64,000 bases of DNA, taken from Cocos nucifera (lineage: Eukaryota; Streptophyta; Magnoliopsida; Arecales; Arecaceae). The stretch covers positions 372,001 to 436,000 of the forward strand of contig QRFJ01000374.1 in assembly GCA_006176705.1 (NCBI GenBank). The letters run 5' to 3'. The notes beneath the pieces are model-generated. The model worked only from the letters and a program-made list of their open reading frames with translations, had not been told where the DNA came from and searched no databases. This document shows positions 11,223-22,326 of this stretch, one piece after another. Both the position numbers and the translations under genes were made by a program. Within the stretch, counting starts at the first letter, position 1; the number at the start of each line of letters is the position of its first letter.

Positions 11223-13472
11223 TGAAGGGAAATCTTGATTTTTTGGATCAGGTTCGTTCAGATCTGATCGAATCAAGAGATATATTTTAAAAAAAAAAAA
11301 TTTGATTTGAATCAGATCTAAAATATTTTAAATTTGATTTTTTATTATTTTAATAATTAAAATAAAATATAGATAAATTAAATCATATTTAATTTATCTT
11401 GATGTAGGATAATCCTATTATCCATTGATGATCTTATAAGCAGCGGAAGGTTCTGGATCTAGCCATGCAAGTGCCTGACCTCTATCGGTATCCACGTAGG
11501 TTGGATTTAGAGATCCTCTTCTTTTCTATCACATCTTCAAAAATCAAATCTGAATCTAATTTGGAGGATCTTCAAAACAGCTTTCGAAGATCAGCAGTTG
11601 TCCTTTGCAACAGCACAGCCTTCTAGCTTTCTATCGCCTTTCTCTGGCCTAGATTGCACCAACTGGGATCCCAAACTTTTTTGGGCATGGAGAGGAGAGG
11701 AAGAAGATGAACTTGGTGTGGAGGAGGAAGAGAGAGGCAATCTTGGGGCATTGTGAATTATGTTCATCTATTTTGAGTTGGGCGTAGGGTCTTATTTATA
11801 GACTATACGTAATCCAACTCCTCTTCTTTCTAACCAATCACAACCTTTTATGAAATTAGATCTAAATTTGATTGGTGGAAATAGAGTCCCTTACATTCAT
11901 CCTTAGATGGTGTCTAAGACCAGTCAAAGTTGGTTCTTAGGAGGAGTCTAATCAAAATCCAAAATGGAGATGGGTCCCTGTCCAATAGGGACTCCTAGGT
12001 GGCATGCGCCCTCCTCCTTGCCAGCTTCTGATAGGGGGACAAGCCCCCACCAGCTCTCCAATAGGTGCATGACACGTGGAAAAAAGTTAAAGTGTCAATG
12101 GTCAACATTTGACTAGTCAAAGATCAACTTTTGACCAAAGTCAAAGGACGAGAAATGGCAGGTAACCAAAAATGGCAGGTATTATCTTATAAAATAAGAC
12201 AATCCTTTTCTAATCTGGACAGGCTCCAGTCAGACCAAGTGAAGGCCTCTGATCGAGCACAAACTTCTTTGGCTCAGTCAGGACAACTATTTATGATAGT
12301 AAAAGAAGAACGTTAGGTTCAATCGAGTGCTAGCACGATTTTCTTGAACCTAATTGAATCTCATTCAGATCAATTGAACTGGATTAGTTCAATTGATGAT
12401 CACCAGATTCAAACCCTTATTTGTGTGACCCAGTTAGGTTCAGTTCTGTATGGTAATGGGATATGTCATGATCTCTATCATCGACATCATCGAAACTCCT
12501 TTCGATGGATCAGAACTCTTCTGATTCGAACAGCTAGAATGATCGATCATCTAAATCATTCTAATTGCTCCCAAAATCCACCAGTGACACCTAGCAGTAT
12601 ATGGTGGCAACCCATCAGAGCTGAATGCGAACCTCTTGGTGCAGCTACCTGTGTGATTAAGTTCTTCTATCTTGAGCCCCGATCAGATTAGGGTTAAGGT
12701 GAACTCGTCAAACCCTAGTTTCTGTCATATGATGTAATCATTCGATTCAAGTCCTGATGTGAAAATCTAAATAGAAACTCTTTCTATTATTTCACTCTGC
12801 CATGGCCATGGGCTTCTGGACTTGATTCTCATGATCATCATAGGGCTGCTCCTCTACCACCGAGGTAGATAGATTCCATCTTGATGCAATCCAGTTCCTA
12901 CAATGAACATGCTATAGCCAACATACACCTCAGGGATTCCGATATGGCTAGGAGACCGAGTAATGGTGTAGTCAAACTATAACACCCTCAAGGTGAACTG
13001 CCGATGCACCTCAGGTCAAAGAACCAGACACACCTACTGCAGCATCGAGTCAGTCATTGACGAGAAGGTAGACTTCCTAATGACTACTCGAGGTGGTCAC
13101 GCTCAGTGCCCTCGTTCTCTAACGAGTACCTGTACTCTCGCTTCGGTGTCTCCACACCATAGACTCAAGACTCATCTACTAAAGAGAAGTGATTGTATAC
13201 CAACCTTTCGAATCAATCACCATCCTCATGATGATCCTATAGTCGGAAGCATTTTATGAGTTAATAATGATTATTCATGTCTTAAATTTTGAACTTTTCA
13301 AAAAATGAATTATCATTACCATTAACACAAAGGATGTATCACAGACACTAAATATACATATGTGATAGAAAATAACCTATTTTATTGATTATAGTCAAAA
13401 TTATAATTTTGCCCCTAAAAGTATATTACAAGTGTCAGCCAATTCTGGCTTCTAGGGCATATATATCTAACA
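11223..13472 (-). repeat. Copia-1 5' LTR (2250 bp)
   Basis: This is the full-length LTR of the pair, ending in CA at 13472 on the plus strand (the TG start on the minus strand). It holds the 354-bp segment missing from the 3' LTR. Start and end were fixed from the primer site, the alignment with 3502-5391 and the CAGAA duplication. The plus-strand ORF at 12344-12691 recurs in the other LTR at 4348-4614 in shortened form and is not a gene. Confidence 0.95.
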
Positions 13473-13477
13473 CAGAA
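13473..13477. repeat. Target site duplication of Copia-1, right copy
   Basis: CAGAA follows the LTR end directly and matches 3497-3501 perfectly. Confidence 0.9.
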
Positions 13478-13988
13478 GCCTTCCATTATTGAATTAAAAA
13501 TTTAGTTAGTCCGGTACCAAAGCATAGTTAGTTGCTTGCAAGTCATTAAGGTGATCTCAGGTCTAAGAAAACTTATACCTATATTCCATTAGAGACATTC
13601 TCGACAGCAGAATGCTCTGAAGTTGGTCATGTTTAATGATGATGTATCCATACATCTCACCTATATGCCATACCAATGTCTCCATACTCCTTGGTTAAGA
13701 GAACAACCAATCTATATGGCATATAATGACCTATGCTCGATAGATGCTATCATCCTAATTAATAGCCTATCATTTGATCGTGAATAAATTTAAGGACTAA
13801 TCGATAAATCCTCTCTTTATCAAAACTAAATAGTCTAAAGAACTTCATCACAACAATGAAGTTCATTAGAAGATATAAATTTATGATGAAAAAGGATGCC
13901 AAAATATTTTTTTATTAATTAATAAATTAATTATAATATATCAACCATCAATAGGCTGATGATTGACTTTGGGACACCATTCCCAACA
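13478..13988 (-). repeat. Copia-2 5' LTR, 5' portion
   Basis: This is the upstream end (minus sense) of the Copia-2 LTR, starting TGTTGGGAATGG at 13988. It aligns with the start of the Copia-3 3' LTR (19898 onward), sharing for example the segment around 'catcataaattt' and 'cacgatcaaatgata'. It is cut from the rest of its LTR by Copia-1. Confidence 0.8.
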
Positions 13989-14204
13989 CTAAACACATAG
14001 ATGTAGTAAATAGTTTGCTGCATAGTTTTATTTTTTAAGATCTATATTAATGCATGCATATTATATTTAGATTCTTAGTATAGAGTTTAATATTCTAATA
14101 TGATTAGTAGATAATTAATTAGATTAATTATTTTTTACTATATTTTTACTATTTTTGAAAAAAAATTTAAAAGTAGCACTGCAAACCCTGCACTGTTTTC
14201 TTCA
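13989..14204 (+). repeat. Copia-3 5' LTR, last 216 bp
   Basis: It runs from CTAAACACATAGATG to TTCTTCA and matches 32669-32885. It abuts the Copia-2 start, so the missing 5' part was displaced by the Copia-2 insertion rather than deleted. That reading predicts the upstream part outside the window. Confidence 0.85.
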
Positions 14205-14206
14205 AA

Positions 14207-14218
14207 TGGTATTAGAGC
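14207..14218 (+). other. Copia-3 primer-binding site (mutated)
   Basis: The site reads TGGTATTAGAGC, differing from the usual TGGTATCAGAGC by one C-to-T change, two bases after the LTR end. Confidence 0.8.
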
Positions 14219-15945
14219 TAAGGTTCACTAAACATGATATGCTTGTATATTTAGATTGATAATTTAGATTTGATCTAAATATTAATTCAATAATTTGATT
14301 AATTAAATCTAAAAATTAAAATCAAGATTGCATGGACTGTAGGTTGTCCTGCTGTAGGGTTTATCCCCTATAGTGCAAAGATTGTCATTGTACGTACTTG
14401 ATCTTGTAGTTGATTATAAAATTTTTAGATTAGATATAATTTTTATGATATGATAAATTAGATTTTAATCTAATTTTTGATCATGAATGCATGTTTAGAT
14501 AGGATCTAAAATTTGATTAATGATTTAGTATTTTGTAGTGTACATAGTTTCAAATTAAATTCTATAACTAGTATTATTTATGAATTGAACTGATTCAATT
14601 TTGAAGTGAGTCGACTCAATTGGTGAATAATGCTAAATTATAAAGAGCCTTTCAAAATTTGAAAAATATTTTTGAAATATCGAACCCTAACCCTCAGCCC
14701 ATAAACTTAATTAAAATTAAGTGAAATGATTTAGTATCTAAAATTATGAATTAAGACCCTAAGTCATTAATCATAAACTTATGGATTATTGGGATAGATA
14801 AATTAGATCCATAAATTGGGTTAAACCTAAGGTTAGTTAAAGAATGAACTAATTTAGAGTAGTTGATCAAATTTAATTAAATATTAATTTAGATTAGATC
14901 AAAGACTCTATAGACTCAATTACAATAGTTATAGTTAGTTAAGTTCATGCCTTTAACGAGGACTAAATGGACTTGATTCATGGTTACGCGGTTGAATCCA
15001 AAATTACTAGGTTGGTCAAATTGAAACTAATAAATCGGATGGTGTCTAAGGTAAGTTTGGCACTTTGATCAGTGATTTTTAATTAGAAGCTAGTCGTATT
15101 GATTCGATCTTTGACGAGTTAATGGCATATCCCTTTCATTGATCTCACTTACTTGACCATCTTGATGAATTAGATCTTGATTAGATCACTTGGTGATTTG
15201 GGCTCACCCATGTCAATTAGATAAATCAGTCTAACTGATTTAGGTACTCCTAATACCAACATAGATTAGATTCTTTTTTATTTGACTTTATGAAGTTAGT
15301 GAAAAAATCAAAATTGGCTCACTAAATTTTTCCCTCTTTTTAAAATATATTAATTAAATTTTTTAAAATTATTAGATCCTTAAAAATGAAATAATTATAT
15401 AGATAACTAAATCATAGTCTTTCATTAAGTTGAGTGATAATGAGTTCATTAGTATAATGATCATTGGAGGCCCAAAGACCTGGTGATTATTGACTAATAA
15501 AATTATCATTCATAAAATAAAAATTTGGTTAAGTCTTTCTGACGGTGGTTAGGTTGGCTGACCAAAATCGGGCCAATCATTTATTGATTAGATAAAACCA
15601 AATGTAGTCATGTTAATGGTTGGACCTAACTGGATCTTTTCAGTGGAGACCAAAGCCTACTGATTAGGTCTCTGGGGTAAGATCAATATTACTAGAAGTT
15701 GTTTAGAAAAATAATTAATTTTGAATCTATCCATAGATGTACATGGGTTGACCAACCAAAGTTGGGCTCGTGTGTAGTTTATGTGGATTTTAGTACCCAC
15801 TAAGAAATTAAAATAATTCCTTGAATTGGAGGTAGAAGCTAGCAATTCGTATAAAATAGTGAAAGGATCTTTAGACTAAAATTCAAGTCTTTAGGATAAT
15901 TGATTCATATATTAATTAGATTTGGTTTTTTTTTTTTATGCAGAA
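14219..15945 (+). other. Copia-3 untranslated leader with a candidate intron
   Basis: This is 1.7 kb without coding potential. A consensus donor AAG|GTAAGT is at 15050/15051. A pyrimidine run followed by ATGCAG ends at 15943, two bases before the gag ATG, so an 893-bp intron (15051-15943) could be removed. The block around the donor and the following TTTTTAATT is shared with Copia-1 and Copia-2. Confidence 0.5.
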
Positions 15946-16820
15946 ATGGTCACTAACCTGTCGCTTCGGTCATTATTAGACAATAACAAATTAATGGAAC
16001 CCAACTTCGATAGCTGGTATCGTAAGTTGAAAATTATCCTGGAGCATGAGCGAAACCTTTATATAGTAATAGATCCAGCACCTGAGGAGCTAGCTCTGAA
16101 TGCTAGAGGAGTGGTATGAGATACTAATCAGAAGTGGCTCAATGACCGCACCACCATTCGGTGCATAATACTGGCAGCAATGAATGATGAGTTTAGCCAA
16201 AGGTTCAAAAATGCCCAGCCATAGGAGATGCTTCAAATATTAAAAGACTTCTTTGACACGCCTGACGACGTTGAAAGGCACAAAATAAGTTATGCCATTT
16301 TTAATGCTCAAATGAGGGATGGGGCCTCAGTCACTAATCATGTATTGTACATGATCGAGATGATTGAGCATCTTAGCAAGTTGGGCTTTCTTCTGCACAA
16401 GCAACTTGATAATGATGCGATCCTTAATTCCTTGCCCAAGTCTTTCCTCCCTTTTCTGACTCATTTCAGAATGACGAAGCCTATAATTAACTACCATGGC
16501 TTGTTGGGATTGCTGTAAAACTTTGAGAAGGATCACCAACTCCATAAGGAGATGGTGAATGTAGTGGGAGGGTCTTCTTTTGATCGTCGATCCTTTAAAA
16601 AAGGGAGGAAGAACAAGAAGAAGAAGAATAAGAAGGTGCAGCCAAATGCCGGGACAACTACGCAGAGTTAGACCAAGAAGTGCAAGCCCAACTAGAGGTA
16701 GGCAGAGTGTTTTTTCTATAAGAAGTAGGGGCACTGGAAGAGGAACTATCCTCTGTACATTGGCTCCTTGGGTCCGAACAGGTCGAGGAAATAAGTTATT
16801 GTTGGGCAAGATAATTATAT
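15946..16820 (+). pseudogene. Copia-3 gag (multiple stops)
   Basis: The ATG at 15946 opens MVTNLSLRSLLDNNKLM, a normal Copia Gag start, and the frame stops at 16117-16119. The same protein continues with NQKWLNDRTTIRCIILAAM, then 16228-16517 with MRDGASVTNHVLYMIEMIEHL and related capsid sequence. The lysine-rich and zinc-knuckle region near 16600-16760 is badly decayed; only GHWKRN-like residues can be seen. The minus-strand ORF 16809-16327 is antisense noise. Confidence 0.8.
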
Positions 16821-17199
16821 GATAACACGTTGCAATTTTTTCTTATTTGATTCTACTGCTTGGGTATTAGATACTGAAAATTCTTATCATATTTGTAATT
16901 CTATGTAGGGCTTGCAGGTTAGTAGGAGATTTGATCAAGATGAGAGATTCCTAAACGTTGAAGATGGAAGATAAGTTCCAATTCTAGTTTTAGGAATCAT
17001 GAACCTTATAATCAATTCAAATAAAATTATTCTTAATGAATGTCATTTTTGTCCAACTTTCTTATTGAATGTTATTTCTGTCGGCCTTTTGGCCATAAAT
17101 GGTTATGAAATATCAATAAAAAAAATTATAATATCATTGTGAATGGTGTTACACTTTTTATTGGATGATTGAATAACGATATTTATTTATTAACTATGC

Positions 17200-19882
17200 C
17201 TATTAACGTGGTTCAATCTTTCAGTAAATGCTCTAGAATTAGTGATGTGTCCAAAGTCTACTTTTGGCACTAGATCATATTAACAAGAATAGAATAAATA
17301 GGTTAGCTCAAGAAGAAATTCTTGAGGTTAGTGATTGTGAATCACTTCTGATCTGTGAGTCCTGTCTTCTTGGTAAGATGATCAAGTCATCTTTTACTAA
17401 AAAAGATGAATGAGCCACTAAACTTCTAAGTCTAGTACATTCAGATGTATGTAGATCCATGAGCTCAAGTGTCAGAGGTGGATACTTCTACTTTATAACC
17501 TTCACAAATGATCGATCAAGATATGGGTATGTCTATTTAATGAAGCATAAGTCGGAGTCGTTTGAAATGTTCAAACTATTTTGAAATGGGGTAGAGAAGC
17601 AAACTGAAAAGAGTATTAAAACTCTTCGATCAGACCGATGGAGTGAGTACCTTTCTAATGAATTTCTGACATATCTAGGAAAGAATGGGATTCTCTCCCA
17701 GGGAACACCATGATATAATGGTGTGTCTGAAAGGAGAAATCGGACTCTATTGGACATGGTTCGATCTGTGATGGGGTTTGCTGGTTTGCCGATCTTCTTA
17801 TGAAGATTTGTACTTAACTTGTTATATTCTAAATAGGGTTCCGTGTAAATCTATTAATAAAACACCATATGAGATATGGACAGGACATAAGCCAATGCTC
17901 TCACACCTTAGGGTTTGGGAGTGTCTAGCTTATGTCAAATATTTAATGACAGTCAAGCTTGGACCTAGGTCTGATAAGTGTAGTTTTATAAGTTATCCAA
18001 AAAAAAACTAAAGGATATTACTTCTACCTTGCTGATGAGCAAAATATGTTTGTCAGTCTTAAGGTAGTTTTTTTGAAAATGAAGTTTCTTGGTGAAGAAA
18101 CTGATGCTTCTAATATCGAACTTGATGAAGTTCAGTAGGTAAAAGAATAGATACAAGTTGAATCTGAGCTGGATCTGATTAGATTAGATCCAGAGCCTAT
18201 TGTAGATGCATCCTTGAGGTGATCTGATAGAGTACCACGTCAACTGGATAAATACTATGATTTCTTGATCCAGAATGGGGATCCCATCAAACTCAATGAG
18301 AATGGAGAGGACCCGATTACCTACATGGATGCAATGCAGAGATCAGACTCTAAGAAATGGCTTGAGATCATGAAATTCAAAATGGAGTCCATGAAGATCA
18401 ACGATGTTTGGACATTAGTTGACCCATCCGAAGGGGTTAAACCTATAGGGTGTAAATGGGTTTTCAAAAGAAAAAGGGGTGCAGATGGAAAGGTAGAGAT
18501 TTATAAAGTCTGTCTGGTTGCCAAGGGATATTATCAATGTTATGGTATTGACTATGATGAGATGTTCTCTCATGTGGCAATGCTTAAATTCATTCAGATT
18601 ATGCTTGCCATAGCTGCCCATCTGGACTATGAAATCTGATAGATGAATGTGAAAATAGCTTTTCTAAATGGAGAGCTGGATGAAGAGGTGTATATGATAC
18701 AGCTTGAAAGGTTCACGTCCATAGATGAGTTTAAGATGTGTAGGCTTTAGAGGTCCATTTATGGACTGAAGCAGGCATCTAGGAGCTGGAACATATAATT
18801 TGATAAAATAATCAAAATGCATGGCTTCATTAAGAATGAAGAGGAGCCCTGCATATACAAGTGGACTAATGATCCAACAATTGTATTTCTAGTATTGTAT
18901 GTGGATGACATTCTCTTAATCAAAAATGATGTCCCTGCATTACAAAGAATAAAGATCTGACTGTCATCACAGTTCTCCATAAAAAATTTGGGAGAAGCTT
19001 CCTACATCCTAGGGATGGAGATCTATAGAGATAAATCTAAAAGATTACTTGGATTATCTCAATCTATGTATATTGATATAATGTTGAAATGGTTCAGCAT
19101 GGAGAATTTCAAGAAAGGCTATCTACCGATAGGCCATAGAATTTCTCTTTCAAAGAGGAATTATCCAACAACACCTCTAAAAAGAGAGCATATGAGTAGA
19201 ATACCATATGCTTCGATAGTGGATTCTATCATGTACACCATAATATGTACATGACCAGATGTAGCATACTCACTAGGAGTAGTGAGTAGATACCAATCTG
19301 ATTCAAGAAAAATCACTGGAAGGTTGTTAAAACCATCCTGAAGTATTTAAGAAATACTAAGAACCAGTAGCTTATATATGGTGAATCGAACTTGAAACTT
19401 GTAGGATTCACAGACTCCAATTTTCAGTCTGATCATGATGATAGAAAAAATGTATCGAGATATATATTCATCCTTAATGGTGGGACTGTCTGCTGAAAGA
19501 GTTTCAAGCAGCACACTATGGTCGATTCAATTTATGAGGCAGAGTATGTCATTGTATCAGATACTGCCAAAGAAGTGGTGTAGCTGAGAGAATTCATCAC
19601 CAAGCTCGGAGTAGCATCCTCCCTTGATGGTCTAGTTCTGCTCTATTACGATAGCTTTGGAGCCATTGCTCAAGTGAAGGAACCAAAGGTACACCAACGG
19701 ATGAAGCATATTCTGCACCACTACCACCTTATCGGAGAGATCGTGGATTGAGGTGACATCAATCTTCAGAAGATCGATGGAAAGAAAAATATGGCCGATC
19801 CATTCACTAAAGCTATTACGGTGAAGGAGTTCAACGAGTTCAAGTCGAAGATAGGTATTAGATACTACACCGATTGGCTTTA
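17200..19882 (+). pseudogene. Copia-3 pol (integrase, RT, RNase H; many stops)
   Basis: The integrase zinc region and core are near 17260-17760, with HSDVCR, SRYGYVYLMKHKSE and RNRTLLDMVRS. Then come YEIWTGHKPMLSHLR (17860-17910) and the RT from 18265 (VDPSEGVKPIGCKWVFKRK, CLVAKGYYQ). After further stops follow IYGLKQASRSW and an intact YVDD at 18898-18909. The connection region is at 18988-19254. RNase H decays through several stops and ends with DWL at about 19880. The order and motifs match Copia-1, with which it is clearly homologous, but in-frame stops occur throughout. The protease region between gag and integrase is only weakly visible (around 16855-16920). Confidence 0.85.
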
Positions 19883-19897
19883 GTTCAAATGAGAGAT

Positions 19898-21049
19898 TGT
19901 TGAGAATATGTTCCAAAGTTAATCGTCATCCTATTGATGATTGAGCTATACTTTTATAATTATATATGAATTATGAATTAATAAAAATTAATTTAGCATT
20001 TTTCATCATAAATTTTTTTGTTTTCTAATGAACTCCTATATTGTGATAAAGTTCTTAAGACTATCTAGATTCGACAAAGGAAGATTTGTCATTTAGTTCT
20101 TAAAATAGTTCACGATCAAATGATACGTTGTTACTTAGGATGATAATGTTTATCGAGTATAGATTATTGTATGTCATATAAGTTGGTTGTCCTCATAACC
20201 AAGGAGTGTTGAGACATTGGTATGACATACAAGTGAGATATACGGGTATATCTGCACTAAACGTGACCAACTTCGGAGCTTTTCTCCTATCAAGATTAGC
20301 TCTGATGGAATATAGGTATAAGTATCCCTCTGATCTGAGATCACTATGGTGATTTTCAAGCAACTCACTATGCTTTAGTGCTAGACTACCTAAATTTTTA
20401 ATTCAATGATGAAAGATTTTTAGGCATAGTCAAGTACTTGAGGAGTCGGTGCGTGTATCAAGATGGGATTCACCACTCCTGGTTTCAGGAGCTGTGTTCA
20501 ATTATGTTTTAATTTAGCAAAGCCTTGGCCAAGGTAGTCTTAGTGAGGAGTCATGGGACTAATTGCTTTAAGACATGATATGGATGTATTTTCTAGGATT
20601 GATGGTCTAACCCTGAGTCATCTATTACACAAAGGTCATAGGGATGAATTATACGGTAATCAAATTCGTATAGGTTCTGATTATTGCGATTACAATTATT
20701 TGATCTATTCGGATATTGGATACCATTGCTAAATGGTCACTTCGATTAGTATAGAAAGTGGTTCTTGTGCTACCGACTTAGGTTCGAACCTACGGAGTCA
20801 CACACACTAGAGATTTTTACCTGATCTATTGGCTGTGGTCAAGAGTCCCACTGGACTGGGACTCTTCGACCAAATATCTTATAGCATTAGGACACTGAGT
20901 CCTACTTGTCTGAAACTCTCTGATCAAGAGTATGAATTCTGTGATCGTAAGTTCCATTCATTTTGGACATCAGGGTTAAGAGTCCCACTGGATTGGGACT
21001 ATTCGATTAGGGTTTCATATTGATGAACTCTATTACTTGGTGATCTACC
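19898..21049 (+). repeat. Copia-3 3' LTR, first part
   Basis: It starts TGTTGAGAATATG after the purine-rich AAATGAGAGAT and stops where SIRE-4 begins. The last five bases (21045-21049, CTACC) are the left copy of the SIRE-4 target duplication. Confidence 0.85.
21045..21049. repeat. Target site duplication of SIRE-4, left copy
   Basis: CTACC here pairs with CTATC at 31432-31436. One of five bases differs, which fits an old insertion. Confidence 0.75.
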
Positions 21050-22262
21050 TGTTATTCCAAGAATTAATTTTGATGATTACAAAGTATTTAAGGGGATTAC
21101 TAATGAATTTAGCTTGAAAAAAGATTTTTTATATTTTAAGGGCAAAATCATAATTTTATCAAGTTTTGATCTGAGAGCCTCAAGAGCAAGTATAGAAGAT
21201 TTCTAATCCTTTGGAGGCAGTCCTATGATTTTTGGATGCTTATTTTGGAAGAAAATCAAGTTTGAAGTGAAAGGGTCGACCCCTAGGTCATCTCCTACTG
21301 AAAAGGGCTGTTTGGCACGCTGTTTCTATGCCAAGGGTCGACCTCTATTGTTCCAAAGGCTAAAAATATAAAATGACTATTTTTCTGGATTTTGTCTCAA
21401 AGGTCTATCTCGAGGTCGACTCATGGCATGAGTCAACCCCTACAATAAAATTTTTTTTGCAATGACTATTTTTTTCTTATTTTAGCAGGTTTTAATGATT
21501 TCTTTAATGTTTCCAACGGCTACAAATCTTGCCCAGGATTCTCTCCTCCACCTATTGAAGATTTAAAAGGCTTTAAATAGGAAAAAACACAAGAGATTGG
21601 TGTGATTCAATTTCAGCCCTAAGCAAAAGTCATCTTCAAGCAAAAAAGCCTTCATTTCAAGTTCAACTACCTTTCAAGAGCTCTTTCAAATCTCCAATAA
21701 TCTTGAGGAAAATCAGAGAAGCTTCCTCCATTATTGTGAAAAGTATTCTTAAGATTTTATTTGCTCACAAAGGGAGCTAAACTTGTATTTGATTGTCATT
21801 AAATCTTTTACTCTGCTTTACTGTTTTGATTCAAGTTTTGGGGGATTTCAAAATTTAGGAAGATTGATCCTAACCTTGAATAGAATTATATTTGATTGGC
21901 TTGTACCCAAGAAATAAGTATTCTAGCTTGGGATAGCTAGGGTTGGAGATTTCCAGTGGTGTATTCAGTTTGAATATGGTTAGTGGATTTTAATTTTCAA
22001 GTAGAAGCTTGGGGAGTAGATGTAGGTGCAAGGGAAGCACCGAACCACTATAAATCTTGCTTGTTTGTGGTATGCTTGCTATCTTTCTTTTCTTAGTTTG
22101 TTAAATTTTTGCTCTCTAATCTTTTATATTTTTCTCTAATCTAAATCACTTCACACACACATCTTGCATATCATCATTCAATCTTGATATCTTTTAATTA
22201 GCTTTAAAATATTAAAAATCTAATTCACCGCCCCCCCCTCTTGGGTTGCTAGCTAGGTAATA
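21050..22262 (+). repeat. SIRE-4 5' LTR (1213 bp)
   Basis: It runs from TGTTATTCCAAGAATT to GCTAGGTAATA, ending two bases before the primer site. It contains several copies of the palindrome GTCGAC. It aligns with 30083-31431, which has an additional 121-bp duplicate. Confidence 0.9.
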
Positions 22263-22264
22263 AG

Positions 22265-22276
22265 TGGTATCAGAGC
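22265..22276 (+). other. SIRE-4 primer-binding site
   Basis: It reads TGGTATCAGAGC, the initiator methionine tRNA complement, two bases after the LTR. Confidence 0.9.
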
Positions 22277-22326
22277 CTAGTGCTCTAGCCCTACTTTGAT
22301 TTAACCATCAAAGAGCCAAAGATCTA

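Larger units (their letters stand above)
3502..13472 (-). mobile_element. Copia-1: complete but inactive Ty1/copia retrotransposon
   Basis: The element has two LTRs in direct orientation (3502-5391 and 11223-13472), TG/CA termini and perfect CAGAA flanking duplications. Read right to left on the minus strand it holds 5' LTR, methionine primer site, a 1.85-kb leader, gag, protease, integrase, reverse transcriptase, RNase H, polypurine tract and 3' LTR, the standard Copia order. The RT and RNase H motifs and the long LTRs suggest the Tork/Angela branch, from remembered family traits only. The coding region is broken by several frameshifts and stops. The close similarity of the LTRs and the intact duplication make it one of the youngest insertions in the left block. 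It sits inside the 5' LTR of Copia-2. Confidence 0.95.
1..13988 (-). mobile_element. Copia-2: Ty1/copia retrotransposon, 5' end only, split by Copia-1
   Basis: Read on the minus strand, an LTR begins at 13988 (TGTTGGGAATGG) and continues to 13478. It is interrupted by Copia-1, resumes at 3501 and ends at 1537. A methionine-type primer-binding site follows at 1534-1518, then an untranslated leader that runs off the left edge. Without the insertion and its duplicated target the LTR is about 2.47 kb. Its first several hundred bases are clearly related to the Copia-3 3' LTR starting at 19898, so the two belong to one family in opposite orientation. No gag or pol of this copy is in view. Its start at 13988 abuts a truncated Copia-3 LTR, so Copia-2 inserted into Copia-3; the expected target duplication is about CTAAA. 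The other end lies outside the window. Confidence 0.8.

Noticed and set aside
16327..16809. 160-codon minus-strand ORF
   Set aside because: Antisense to the decayed Copia-3 gag; Leu/Pro-rich translation is a composition effect.
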